A stretch of 64,000 nt of DNA from Vandiemenella viatica (Eukaryota; Arthropoda; Insecta; Orthoptera; Morabidae): assembly GCA_031002005.1 (NCBI GenBank), contig JARYHS010009186.1, positions 103,015,992 through 103,079,991 of the forward strand, given 5' to 3'. The position numbers and the translations under genes were made by a program. Under the pieces are notes generated by a model. It made no database searches. It had not been told where the DNA came from and saw nothing but the letters and a program-made list of their open reading frames with translations. How positions within the stretch are numbered: the stretch's first letter is position 1; every line of letters begins with the position of its first letter. Shown piece by piece: positions 10,688-22,819 of the stretch.

Positions 10688-12706
10688 TCATATATATTAT
10701 TTCTATAAGGTATTTTTTTGTCACAAGCCTATATCTTCCTTCATACTTATCCGAAATCAATGAATGAGGTGTCATTTTAAAGCTTATGGTCTCCACTTTG
10801 GTTAAATCGTATTTTAAGCAAGAAAGTTTTTGAAATTCGACCCTTAAAGGGCAAAAATGTAAATTTTTCTAAAATGCTGTTTTCTGTGTTACAAGTCAGT
10901 TATCTCCCTGGATACCTATCTGAAACAGTTTTATGAAGTATCGTTTTAAAGATTAAGATCTCCGCTTTAATTATGTCATATATTAAGCCAGAAAGTTTTC
11001 GGAATTCGACCCTTAAAGGGCACAAGTATCAATATTTTTGCAATGCGTTTTTGTGTCACGATTTATCTCCCTTAATATCTAACCGATATAGATAAATGAG
11101 GTATCATATTAAAGAATAAGGTCTCCGCCATGGTAACATTATATTTTAAGAAAAGAATTTTTCGTAATTCGACCCTTATAGGGCAAAAATGTCACTTTTT
11201 CTAAAATGCGTTTTTTGTATCTCGAGCCATTAATCTGCCCGGATATCTAACCAAAATCGATAAATGAGGTAGGATTATGAGGAGTAATATCTCAGCTTTG
11301 TGACGTCATATTTTAAGAAAGAATGTTTTTGGAATTCAACCCTTAAAGGAAAAAAGTATAAATTTTTCTATTACCGATTTTTGTGTCACGGGCGATTTAT
11401 CTCCCTTGATATCTAACCGATATAGATAAATAAGGTATCATATTAAAGAATAAGGTCTCTGCCGTGGTAACATTATATTTTAACAAAGGAATTTTTCGTA
11501 ATTCGACCCTTAAAAGGCAAAAATGTCAATTTTTCTAAAATGCTTTTTTTGTATCTCGAGCCATTTATCTCCCTGGATATCTAACCAAAATCGATAAATG
11601 AAGTAGGAATATAAGGAGTATTGCATCAGCTTTGTGAAATCATATTTTAAGAAAGAATGTTTTTGGAATTCAACCCTTAAAGGGAAAAAGTACAAATTTT
11701 TCTATAACGCATTTTTGTGTCACGAGCGATTTATCTCCCTTAATATCTAACCGATATAGATAAATGAGGTATCATATTAAAGAATAAGGTCTTCGCCATG
11801 GTAACATTATATTTTAAGAAAGGAATTTTTCGTAATTCTAGCCTTATAGGGCAAAATTGTCACTTTTTCTAAAATTCGTTTTTTGTATCTGGAGCCATTA
11901 ATCTCCCTGGATATCTAACAAAAATCGATAAATGAGGTAGGATTATGAGGAGTAATGTCTCAGCTTTGTGACATCATATTTTAAGAAAGAATGTTTTTGG
12001 AATTCAACCCTTAAAGGAAAAAAGTACAAATTTTACTAAAACCGATTTTTGTGTCACGAGCGATTTATCTCCCTTGATATCTAACCGATATAGATAAATG
12101 AGGTATCATATTATAGAATAAGGTCTCCGTCGTGGTAACATTATATTTTAAGAAAGGAATTTTTCGTAATTCGACCCATAAAAGGCAAAAAAGTCAATTT
12201 TTCTAAAATGCGTTTTTTGTGTCTCGAGCCACTTATCTCCCTTGATATCCATCCAAAATCAATAAATCAAGTACGATTGTGAGGAATAATGTCTCAGCTT
12301 TGCTGACATCATATTTTAAGAAAGAAGTGTTTGGAATTCAACTATTAAAGGAAAAAAGTATAAATTGTTCTACAACGTATTTTTGTGTCACGAGCCTTAT
12401 ATTTCCCTTGATATCTAATCGATATAGATAAATGACATATCGTATTAAAGACTAAGATTTCCGCCGTGGTAACATTATTTTTTAAGAAAGGAATTTTTCG
12501 TAATTCGACCCATAAAGCGCAAAAATGTCAATATTTCTAAAATAGGTACGTTTTTTGTGTTTCGAGCCATTTATCTCCCTGGATTTCTAACCAAAATCGA
12601 TAAATGAAGTAGGAGTATGAAGATTAATGACTGAACTTGGTGACATTATATTCAACCTCACTATTAATCGCATTTTATTCGCGAAATTTTCGCACGGGTT
12701 GTCTAG
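10688..12706 (+). mobile_element. Helitron-like non-autonomous element
   Basis: The segment starts with TC at 10688 and ends with CTAG at 12703-12706. A palindrome, GCGAAATTTTCGC (12681-12693), lies 9 nt before the CTAG. Bases outside are A on the left and T on the right, the Helitron A^T target. Deleting the segment restores an uninterrupted satellite unit (CAAAGACACGTA joined to TGTTTGTATATTTCAC), matching neighbouring units base for base in register. No Rep/helicase coding is present, so it is non-autonomous. The interior is nearly all ~167-bp tandem repeats. Confidence 0.75.
10715..12655 (+). repeat. ~167-bp tandem repeat, 12 units, alternating A/B types
   Basis: The landmark TTATCTCCC recurs about every 162-175 bp from 10725 to 12570. 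After two founder-like units, two kinds alternate. Type A has ATCATATTAAAGAATAAGG and GGTAACATTATATTTTAAG. Type B has AGGATTATGAGGAGTAA, GACATCATATTTTAAG and AATTCAACCC. About five A-B dimers of ~333 bp therefore form a higher-order repeat. Confidence 0.8.
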
Positions 12707-13560
12707 TGTTTGTATATTTCACTTTGCTACCACAACTACATAGCGCATATCACTAGTGTTTGTGTGTGGTAGTAGCTTCAAGCCTCCCATCATGCACTAT
12801 GGTGGTTAGATGTTGGAAGTAATGGGGAAGTGGGAGATATAGTGGTTGAAAGATGTCAGCTTTGGGCTTTTATATTTCGACCAAAGACGTATGTGTCCCT
12901 ATGTATCACTTTTCAGCCAAAAGTATCTAGTGCAGATCACTGGTGATTGTGTGTGGTAGTAGCATAGAGTTACTGACTGTGCAAAAGGTTGGCCAAATTC
13001 TGGTAGCTGTGGGGGTGCGAGAGATATGGTATAGTGGTTGAAAGTGGCCAATCAAGGATATTTTCGTATTTTGATCAAAGACATGTGTGTCCGTATATGT
13101 CACTTTGCTGCCTCAACTACTTAGCGCAGACCACTGGTGATTGTGTGTGGCAGTGGCCTCTAATCTCCCACCGTGCACTACGGTGGTTAGATATTGGTAG
13201 CTTTCGGGATGAGGGAAATATAGTGGTTGAAAGCATTTTCCTATTTCTACCAAAGACGTGCGTATCCCTATATTTCACATGGCAGCCAGAACTACCAAGC
13301 GCAGACCACGGGCGTTTGCGTATGTAGTAGCATGGAGTATTCCATCATGCACTACAGTGAATGCATGTCGGTAGCTGTGGAGGTGTGGTAGATATGGTGG
13401 TTGAAAGTGGTAGACCTCTTAAAAAATAGACATGTGTGTCCCTATATTTCACTTTTCAGCCATAAATATCCTGCATATGTCACTGATGATTGTGTGTGGT
13501 ATTAGCCTCGAGTATCCCATCGTGCACTATGGTGGTTACATGTCGGTAGCTGTCAATCAA

Positions 13561-13967
13561 AATTCTTTACCATCACTAAAGAAGTCGTGGGCATCAGCCT
13601 GTTGACTCAGCAGGCATACGTGTTATCACTTCTGACCTCATTAAGTGCCTCTTCAACTTGCAGGAAAATGGTTTAACACCAAAATATTGCATTACATATG
13701 ATCACTTCTTGTTGTTCCCATCCGCCGTAAAATGTTGGGTTGAATTTCCCTATCTTTCCTTTGTTTCATTGACTTAATGTTTTTCCTGTTCATTATTACT
13801 GTTATACTAATATTACTTGAAATAATTCTGTGTAAAATGTTTCTGCCTATTCCCTTCCTGCTATCCTAATATGAAACAAATGTGAAAAACATTAAATATG
13901 GTCAAAGATAACAAACAAAGTTTGTCAATGCTGAAATAAATAGAAACTTCCAAAGGAAAATAAATGA

Positions 13968-14001
<34 letters not shown>

Positions 14002-14140
14002 CACTTTTGACAAGAAAACAACACAATTTGACAAGGAGGAATGGAATGATCCTAGCGCTCTTACATACACAAGTTTTTATTTGATGGAACTGTTTAACAT
14101 CTGCAACAGTTTCCCCGCTTAATTAAAAGCAACCACTTAC
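13561..14140. other. intron sequence with a long A-run
   Basis: Unrecognised AT-rich DNA holding an A tract at about 13973-14001. It leads to the muskelin donor at 14140. Confidence 0.45.
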
Positions 14141-14327
14141 AGGATGGAACAGCATAGAGTGTCCCACTCTGGAACGAATGATGGGAGCTCCTGTCGCTTC
14201 TGACCAGCAACCATCATCACAAAGCTTCTTCCAGGTATTAGTAGGAACATGGTAAGAGAATAGACCAGAGAATATGGGTTCAACTGGTCCTATTAACCCC
14301 ACTAAGCCAGGTCTCTCATCTATAATG
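14141..14327 (-). CDS. muskelin: muskelin exon: kelch repeats 3-4 with an extended linker
   Basis: The exon is 187 nt (one base completing a serine codon, then 62 codons; leaves phase 0). The acceptor is GTTCCAG and the donor GTAAGTGG. The product contains FSGLFSYHVPTNTWKKL and RSRVGHSMLFHP, matching FSGLFAFN...TWKLL and QSRIGHCMLFH of vertebrate muskelin. The stretch before FSGLF (IIDERPGLVGLIGPVEPI) is longer than the vertebrate counterpart, a lineage-specific loop extension between blades. The exon is 12.3 kb downstream of the previous one. Confidence 0.93.
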
Positions 14328-16129
14328 CTGGAACATAATCAGAGCATAGCTTATTACCTGTATTGGTAAACAACTCTGGATATTGATACTTCTTTGGTTC
14401 ATCAAATAGCTAAGTAACTTATTCATACCGATTTGTTTCAATCACTATTTTTGCTGTGTTCTGCAAATACACTACATTCGATATGGAACAGTGACATTAA
14501 TTTGGTGAGATTGCATTTCATCAAGCAGTGATAATTCTTATGATAAAAGTAATATATCACAATGAGGCATGCATTGATTAGTGATCATAACACCCTTTAA
14601 CTGGAATAAAGAGCAGGATGTTAAACTAGTAGGTTGTCTCATGACTCTAGCCCCATGAACATTTTGTGGGCTGTGTGATGGTGGGCTCTGGACGAAGCCC
14701 AATGAAATGAATAGAATAGATGAAAAGTCTTTCAGAAATTCGAACATATTAGCATTTGCCTCAGCGATAAATAACACTGTTTGCATTAAAAGTTTCCAGC
14801 ATGTTACTCAATTAGTTCTGAAATGTGGATGAATGTAATTTAGGCCAATAGAGAAAGTATCCAAAGTTTAAAGTTTGAGAGTCCAAAGTTTAAAGTTCCT
14901 ATTACATGTACTGAGAAAAAGGAAGGAGAAGGGGTGAGGTACTTCGTCTCACAGTCTTAGAAAGGGAAGATCTCAGCTGATATAGTGAAGATATGTTCTT
15001 TTTTAAGATAGCTCATGAGTGGCAGTTTGCAAATTTGATTCACCGCAAGCAGTTTTTCAAGTTTGCAGATTTGACCTATCTGCACTAGTGTTTTGTGGCA
15101 ATGTAAAAAAGTGTCATCAACTAGCATTGTAAATCATCACTGTTAAGGTAACAATGATTTAAGTTACCCAGTGCTACAAGCTATTGAGAAACTGGTGCCC
15201 CACCTCTACTGATTTCACCCGTTATGTGCCGAAACAACTCCAGAGAGCAATCTGTTGAAATCAAGACAGGACTCATGCTAAAACTTTGTAAATGTTCATT
15301 TCAGCCAATGAGGAAGGGTAGAAGAACTATTTAAATGTGTTAAAGATTTCAGCATTTTCCAAAAACAATGTAAACTTTCATGTCTATGTTTTTGTTGTAC
15401 TTTCTAAATTATAAATTGATGTACATTTATGATGATGTGTAGAGTGCCACTTCCTATGAATTTGTTTTCATTTTTATACCTGGATATTATTTATGTAAAT
15501 CAATTACTTTGTATCTTGTTTGTGTTTATTGAATAAATTTTCAATTATCTTTAAGACAAAAACTCAAAAACAATGTAGGGTTGCACCTAGACATACAATT
15601 CTGTTGACAGATTGTGGAACTGAAAATATGGAAAACATAGAAATTTAAATGTTAAAGTAGAAATTGTATTTAATTAAACTATACGTTTCTGATTTTTTTC
15701 TTTCTTTTATGTAGTTCTCCGGTTTGTTGAAACATTTAAAGTTCACTCCTCACCCAAATCATTTATGCTTATTTCCAAGGAGCTATATTAACGAAAGGTT
15801 GTGGTTTGGTTGAAATGTAGTTTGCATCAGAGTGACTACTAATAGTCCATGGTGCATAGTGGATTTTGCACGAAGAAGGTGGCATTCATGTCGAATACTG
15901 ACTAATGACATCAGAATCAGCTCTGTCGTGCTAAGTGAGTTATGTGCGCATATTACACCTTTGCTATCTATTTTCCGGCTTTGAGGAACACTTTACCTTG
16001 AGCCAAGGAAGACTTTGAACAGTAACCAAAACACTTATACTATAATACACTTTCAAGCAGACTGTTAGTAGTAAATATTTAATATATAAATAAAAGTTTA
16101 GATGTGGTTCAAATTGGTCAGTGGGGGTA
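14328..16129. other. intron sequence, nothing recognised
   Basis: No gene or repeat boundary recognised. A short direct duplication (GTCCAAAGTTTAAAGTT-like) occurs near 14855-14900. Confidence 0.4.
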
Positions 16130-16570
16130 GATGATAGGGGTGGAGAGGAAGAAAGAAAAGTTAAGCAAACACTGAGTTTTGCATTGAGATCAGATGGTTG
16201 TATGGTTCAGGCATGTATTGACCTAGTCTTGTTCACACCTACTCAATTCAGAGGCTGTTTTTGTCTGGAAGGACTTTACAAGCATGTATGGTAAAGCCCA
16301 AATTAAAATTATTGTAATGGGAAGTGACAAGCGCAGTTACTGGATTCTGAGTTAACGTTGTTTTTCTGTGGCCATTCTTTCCTATGGATAGTTGACTGGC
16401 ACACAAATAGGAAGCCAGGTAGCAGTTCCAGGTTAACAAGTATATTACATGGGAGGCTATTAAGCACACTGTTTTGTTACAAAAACAATATATACTACTA
16501 TTTGTAACACCAAGAAGGGGTCTAGAGATTGCAATGAAAGTTATTCCACAGATCAGGAACATAACAATAC
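16130..16570 (-). pseudogene. Penelope-like element remnant (GIY-YIG region)
   Basis: Minus-strand frame 16248-16562 contains HVIYLLTWNCYLASYLCASQL, NGHRKTTLTQNP and a C-terminal NFNLGFTIHACKVLPDKNS. These align with YQLTCNHCPASYIGL, NGHRQSVWTENP and NFNTCFIVRAIKVLPDKSS of the intact frame at 7624-9001. The catalytic YIG is degraded to YLC, so the copy is inactive. It abuts a Tc1-like remnant. Confidence 0.75.
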
Positions 16571-16579
16571 ATTAGTTAT

Positions 16580-17460
16580 TAGAATCATTATGGAACTGTA
16601 CATGCACTCTGACTGTGAGAATTCAATACCGTGTGAAGCCGCCACATGTTGCACTCAGAGCCTATTGACATCGTGGCAAGGAAACAAAGAGCCTGGATAT
16701 GCTCCTGGAGAAACACAGTACCATGTTGTACATAGGTGCATTAATAAAGCACTAACAGTTAATGCACCAGGAGAAAGACCATATCTAGACATGTTCAATC
16801 GGTGGCAAACCCAGTGGCCAGGCAGGCAGTAGTATCCATTATTTGTTGAAGAAGGCATGCACATTCCTTGCCACATGTGGCCTGGCATTTTCGTGCTAAA
16901 ATATGTGTAGCTGCCTACAAGAGGGGCAGTGAATTGGGCTCTAATAGGTCCCTGATGTAGCAGCTGCAGTTCAGATTTCCTTCAATATATAGGTGTTGGG
17001 AGAGGGGAGGGGGGGGGGGGAGAAGATGTGGGTGTGATGTAGCTTTGCCACCCATGTGGACAATACTAGCTATGTCTCTTCATTGCCTCTTATGGTTAAA
17101 AACCTTTATTCTAACATCACATACTGATTGAGTTTTCTCTGAGATGTCATTATTAGTACTGGCATTTGCCTTTTTAATAATAATATTGCGGGCAGCAGGT
17201 GGGGAGGTGAGGTAAGAAAACTATGGAAACCCCTATTGTAGCACATTGCGCACCAAACCATCAAACTTGGAATTTGTCCACTATGCCACTCAACAATGCT
17301 GTCTACCCCATTGCATTCACCACAGTAGTGTTTAACATGTACACAGCCATCACTGTAGGACAACTAGAAGTAGGACTTGTCCAAAAACACAACAATTTGC
17401 CACTAAGCACACCAATGACAGTGTTAATGTGCCCATTGTAGTATGCAGTAGGATATTAGA
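16580..17460 (-). pseudogene. Tc1-like transposase remnant
   Basis: The minus strand carries scattered Tc1-type motifs. Around 17106-17363 there is DGCVHVKHYCGE and SLMVWCAMCYNRG (usual DGR.RV.R..GE and .VMVWG.I...G). Around 16770-16900 there is HENARPHVARNVHAFF, an interrupted WILLPAWPL and PPIEHV. The second catalytic aspartate (HDNARPH) is replaced by E and in-frame stops are present. A G-tract microsatellite interrupts it near 17005. It is a decayed DD34E-type element whose ends were not found. Confidence 0.75.
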
Positions 17461-19630
17461 ATGTATTGCAAACAGAAGAATGGAGTAGTAGAAATATGGA
17501 AAGGAAAATAATGCTGGATTTCTCTAAGAGAAATGGGTTGATCGGAAATTAGAAAATTCTTGGCATGAGAAAGTCACAAGCTGGTACAGCAGTGACTGAA
17601 AGTAGTATGTACTGGACTATATGCTATTTAATAGTGATCCGAAGAGGAGTATTGTTGATATGATAACAGTAATGGCAGACGCCTTATAAGCTAACCTAGA
17701 ATTTCGCAAACTGCGTAACGAACTTAATTCACAGAATAGCGCTCTCAATTGAACAATATAGTGCATCAGCTTTAGAGTAATTTACATAGTCAATTCAGGC
17801 AATAAATCAAGTTAAACAGTCAATTCAAGTTATAAATCTAACTAAACAGATATAGAAAGACTGAAAATAAGATCAGCATATTTAATATTTGGTTTCAGAA
17901 TATTTTCATAAAAGCAAACATTTCCTTCATTTTTAGAGACATTTAGGATAATAATTGCTAAAAAAAACGATAGAAATTATGTAGCTGAAGAATCCTACTA
18001 GAAAGTTTGAATACATTAAAAGCTAAAAGCCAGTATGAAAGCTCTAAGACGTAATTACATACTTCAAATGCGAGTAGTCGTATTTTTGAAAATTATAGGA
18101 AGCCAACTTATAGCATGAAAGAAATGTAATTTTTGCTTACACAACATACACAAATTTGGAAAAGCTCAATAAAGTATAAAGGTTGATTTTTGAGCATTAT
18201 ATAAAAACTTTAAACACATGGGAGAAGGTAAAACTAATCAATTTAGTAATACAAGTAGATTAATTTGACTATACTACATTCAAAACAAACAATAATTTGT
18301 TAGAAACAGTTTCCAGTAAGTCTCGCTAAGATATATATAGTATTTCGATTAGGATGGAACATTTTTACAGTTTTGAGAAACAGATTTTCTTGTTGCATCA
18401 GCTTGAGGTAGAGTTTACTTTAGAACTTCATAGTAAATTGAAGAAAACAGTTAGCGGCTTCAAAATCACTCAACAGTCATTTTAGTACATGTAAACCATT
18501 TAAAGTAGGTTTTAAAGATGTCAGAAAGTTGTTAGCGGGGTCGAAGTTCGTGATTGCACCATACTTGGCTTCAAACTGTTAGAAAATAGCAAACATGGTT
18601 TTCTTGGTACCAAAATGAAAGAACATTAAATTAGAAGTAAAATAAAAGTTTTTTTAGCCTTGTGGCTGCAAAATTGTGGAAATTAGAAGCAGTTTTTATG
18701 AGTCAAACAGAAAATAATTTTTTACAGCTAAACTCTTAAAGCTACGAAAATTTTAATAAGGATCGAAATTAACATTTATTAATAAATTGTTACTGTTAAA
18801 ATTACAGATCAATAGAAGCAGTTTGAGTCTAAAATGAAAAAAATATGAAGAAATAGAGGCGCAAGGATACATAGTTTTCACACTGCGGCGGAAGGATTTT
18901 GGCTAGCCTATTTATACAAGCAATGGGACTATCTGCTCTCTTTCGCTGAAAACCACCGGAGCGGAAAGGTTGTCGGTTTGCGGAGTGCTTGGTGCTGGAA
19001 GACGGGAAGAGAAGCATGTGATGAGTGGTCGGAGGCAACCATCTTAAGATTTTGTAGTGCGTCAGAACTGTTTCAAATCTTTTCTATGTGACTTTCATTT
19101 AGCAACGGGGTTTGGTCTGGTCTGATTAGTTATCATAATTTCCAGTCAATTATTTTGGTGAAGAATTTCTGATTGCCTATACATTATACCGACTTGTAAA
19201 ATTTTTTCTTGAGAATACAGTGAAGCTTTGAACTTTAATTTAGTAGCAGTGATTTTATTTACTTGATGAACCTTCTTTTTACATTTTGAAGGGATCAAAG
19301 TGGTGGCGACCGTAAAATTAAGAACAATCTAACATCCAAAGGAACATGACAAACTCGGTTATAGTTGAGGTGATTAACTGTTTAACCTAACCCCGCAAGC
19401 AGTTAATCTCCTTACAACCTTAAGTGACCATCATTACCTGGTTATTTATTAATCCTATGACAAAAGGAAACAGAGTAATGCATCTAGAGAAATAAAGATA
19501 TGGCAACAGAAGAGGAACATATGAAGTTCCAAACAGATTTAAGGAATAAGATACCCACAAGGAATCCTAATAAAGTGGAAGTGAAAGAGGAATGGTAAAA
19601 TATCACCGGTTATAACTGCAGAAACATTTT
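17461..19630. other. intron sequence, nothing firmly recognised
   Basis: AT-rich, no long frames. The only notable spot is AAGTGGTGGCGACCGTAA near 19300, which resembles the junction after an LTR; no matching second LTR or gag/pol frame was seen. Confidence 0.4.
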
Positions 19631-19639
19631 CTGTGAGGG

Positions 19640-20113
19640 ATCATCATCAGCCAATTCAATCATTAATTGTTGTGGCCTCTTAGAGTTATGAGTTCAGGCA
19701 GAGTTTGAGTAGTCTTCTCCAGATTGAATGATCTTGGGCAATCATCTTCCAGTTAACCCAACAACTTTGCATATGTCCTTGTCCCATCGGTCTAGTGGTC
19801 TTCCTCTAGGTCTCTGATGATCTCTTGGGTGCCACTCGAACACTCCTTTTGTCCATCTTTTGTCTTTCACCTGAGGAACATGACCTGCCCATTGACACAA
19901 CAAAGAGGCTGTCTTCTTTAAGACGTCTGTGAATCTTGTGACTGATCTAATGTTAGTTGCTTTCTTCCTGTCTTTTCTAGTTAAGCCCAGAATTGACTCT
20001 TCCATAGCTAAGCTTCCTTTCAGAAATTCATTTAGTGTCGAGGTCTCACAGCCATAAGTCAGCACAGGAAGAATGCATTGGTTGTAAATTATTTGCATTA
20101 AATTTGTGGGCAT
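19640..20113 (-). pseudogene. RTE-type LINE fragment (C-terminal end of ORF2)
   Basis: A minus-strand frame of 123 codons contains QCILPVLTYGCETSTLNE, LGLTRKDRKKATNIRSVT, CQWAGHVPQVKDKRWTKGV and RGRPLDRWDKDICKVVG. These blocks follow the RT domain in RTE-clade proteins. Coding similarity continues past a frameshift to about 19660. No RT or endonuclease part remains. The sequence differs from the LINE family at 33.9-36.8 kb, so it is a separate family. Confidence 0.85.
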
Positions 20114-21690
20114 ATTAAAGAAAATAGTTTTCTGTGATCAATAGCTGTACAAAAAGACAGAAAGAGATACAATTGTGGTATAGAAGAGTAAAGGAAGAAG
20201 AAGATAGGAATGCTCTTACACAGTGGGTTGGTGGAGGACTAAAAAGAAAGAACCCAAAACGGTAATCATAGAGTAAAGGAAGAAGTGAAACAACAAATGG
20301 GCAAAGATTATGGAAGAAGGCATCAAATGACACAGTAAAGATTGAAATGGAATCATTAAAATCAGGACAAGTGTGAGGGAGAAACCAAGCATAATGGATG
20401 AAAATGAGTAAAAAGTAAAAAAGCTAAAATCAATGTGGAAAAAATACTTTGAAACTTTACTTATTGCAAACTGGACAATAGACGAGATAATTCTAGGGTA
20501 AGAGAAGAACAATAATCAAGAAAAATAACAGGAATAAACATAACACGGATTTTTTTTATGATCCAGGGGAAAAGAATAAATGGCAACACAAAAAAAGGTC
20601 TAAAAAAATGGCTCAAGTCCAGGAAGGTTGAAAACAGGCGCTTTATTTGCAGGAAAGAATGGAATGGAGCTAATCCTGGTTTTCCTGCATATTTAGAAAG
20701 CATATGATAGTGCCTACAAAGGGAAGGCAGGGAGGCCCAAAGAACAAAGGCATGACAGCATGAAGGAAATACACTATCTGTGCAAGAACAGAGAGAAAGA
20801 AGCAACTGAATAGAGCAAATAAGTTGTTTAAACCAATAAAATTCCCTCTAAATTCCTATTCTTTATAATTTTTACTGATGAGGGAAAAGATAAGTTTCCA
20901 GAAAGCATTTGAGAATAAAATGTGGAGATGGTGACTTTTTCAGATCACTTGATGTGTGAGTAGAGAAGAGGATGTTAAGCGGCAGTTTGATGTATGACAA
21001 ATGTTATACAAGGACACGAGGTGAAATTTAGTATAAAGAAAAGTGAATACATCATCCAACTAGAATGGAGAAGAGACCAAGCAATGGATTTATGATGGCA
21101 GGGCAACTGATAAGGAAGGTGAACAGTTTAAAAAGTGTAGATGATGGAAATGTAAGTTAAGAGGGACACAAGCAGAAATATTTTTTTAGAAGTATCAGTT
21201 GTCTAATCTGGTGCAAGGACAGTGGCAGATATACGAATTTTCCCAAACAGTGCAAAAACCCAAGACTGCCACCCCTTCAAACATGATTTTACTGCCTGGG
21301 GCACTGGAAAAAAAAAGGTCACGCCACCACATTGCCTGTGTAGCATGTGGCAAGTGCTCCAGATGGCTCCTCTTCCCCCCAATCCCTAGACCCAGCACTG
21401 TGCAAGGATGTTCCAAAGAGCAGCAAGGAAATGATCTACCAAGTGCATTATATTTCTATTCTCAACTATGATTCAGAAACATGGACACTGAAGTAACCAT
21501 TTGTTACTTAGATACAGGAAACTGAGATACAACAGAATGCTGAGGACAGATTAGACCTAAATCTAGTGAAAACAGAATGACAACACGAGATTAGATAAAA
21601 TAATGGTAGAGTTAATTCTCATGAATGTCTGTAAAGTATAGTCAGTTACAGGATGAGGTAAGTGGAGGCTCACTTGTTAGGCTGAGTTCA
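20114..21690. other. intron sequence, nothing recognised
   Basis: A-rich plus strand with several chance frames on both strands; none has a family motif. Confidence 0.4.
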
Positions 21691-21692
21691 AG

Positions 21693-22206
21693 ATTTGATT
21701 TTTACATCCATCTGTTATTTGATTGAAATGCAATTATATGGTTAATTATTAGTGGCAGAATACAATTCTGCTGGGTTGCCTATCCGCCGCAAGTATTTTT
21801 AAATAAATTTTCAAAAAAGCCAAAAAAAAAAAATCCTATGTAAATGTGGCCACAAGTAGGGATTGCCAGCTGTTAAAGTTAGCACAGCACACCGTCTGAT
21901 GAACGGTGTAATGTGCTAACTCTGCCACCCTCTTACGAATCTTTAAGAGCTGGCAACCCCTATTTGTGTCCACTATTACGCAACCCAAACCTTTTATGAT
22001 CTTTACATATCTCTTTTTGAAATAAATTATAATTTATTTCAAAAAATAAGTGAACAAAAATTTTTGAAAAAAGTTTTTTATTTAAAATTAAATTAAAAAT
22101 ACTTGCAGCCATATTTAGACAGGCAACCTGACTGAATCGTATTCTGCTTCTAATAATTATGCATAAAAATAGAATTTCAATCAAATAACAGATGGACGTA
22201 GAAATC
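21693..22206. mobile_element. fold-back MITE with nested hairpin
   Basis: About 120 bp at 21693-21812 recurs inverted at 22085-22206. Shared blocks include CATCTGTTATTTGATTGAAA, TAATTATTAG, GCAGAATAC and GCAAGTATTTTTAA. The middle (about 21857-21963) is itself palindromic: GGGATTGCCAGCTGTTAAAG pairs with CTTTAAGAGCTGGCAACCCC, and TTAGCACA...ACACCG with CGGTGT...TGTGCTAA inside it. No coding capacity is present. Target duplication was not identified. Confidence 0.7.
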
Positions 22207-22819
22207 ACGCAGGTGGATCTAATGCTTTTACAACCATAGGCCATACATTATTAAATCATAACAGAAATAGAACTAAACAAATAAAATAAGAGTAATCCTT
22301 AGAGTACAATATGTCCGCATTATGGATTCAGCATTTAAAAAGAATGGATGATAACTAATAACCACAAGTAGTGTTCCAGAACATCCACAGAAGGTTTTAT
22401 GATAATCATCTTTTTGGCACACAAATTACATTTAAACACTAACATGGGCGGAAAATAATTCCCAAAAAGAACTGCAGACATATATTGGCACATCGTAATA
22501 AGAGTAAAATAAAAATTAAATGTAAGACAGGTAGGTGAACACATTCAGCAGGATAGGCAAAAGTGGTTTTAACATGTGAAAAAGATGGACAAACCAACAA
22601 TACTGCAGCAAGTACTAAATTCTATTCAAAGAGGGAAACAAATGTCAGGAAGTCTAACTAAAAGATGGAGGTAGACACTAATAGGCCCCAAGGCCTAGTA
22701 TGGAAAAAATGTGATGAACAGCACTTATGAGGAGACAAAGAATAAGACCATATTCAACTCATACAAATTGATTGCAACATTCAAACTGTTTCTAAAAACT
22801 TTCAAGTAATTTTGATTAA

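Larger units (their letters stand above)
10124..13560. repeat. ~185-bp tandem satellite, about 8 copies, split by an insertion
   Basis: A motif of the form CACTAGTG TTTGTGTGTGGTAGTAGC recurs near 10165, 10350, 10540, then near 12753, 12935, 13128, 13310 and 13480. Spacing is 170-193 bp. Each unit also contains a GTGCAC-type segment, a GTGGTTGAAAG block and a GACCAAAGAC...GTGTCCCTATAT block. Copies differ at many positions, so the array is old. Between 10688 and 12706 it is interrupted by unrelated DNA, the Helitron-like element. Confidence 0.85.

Noticed and set aside
19290..19320. AAGTGGTGGCGACCG as a possible LTR end plus primer-binding site
   Set aside because: No second LTR, no gag/pol frame and no target duplication were found around it.
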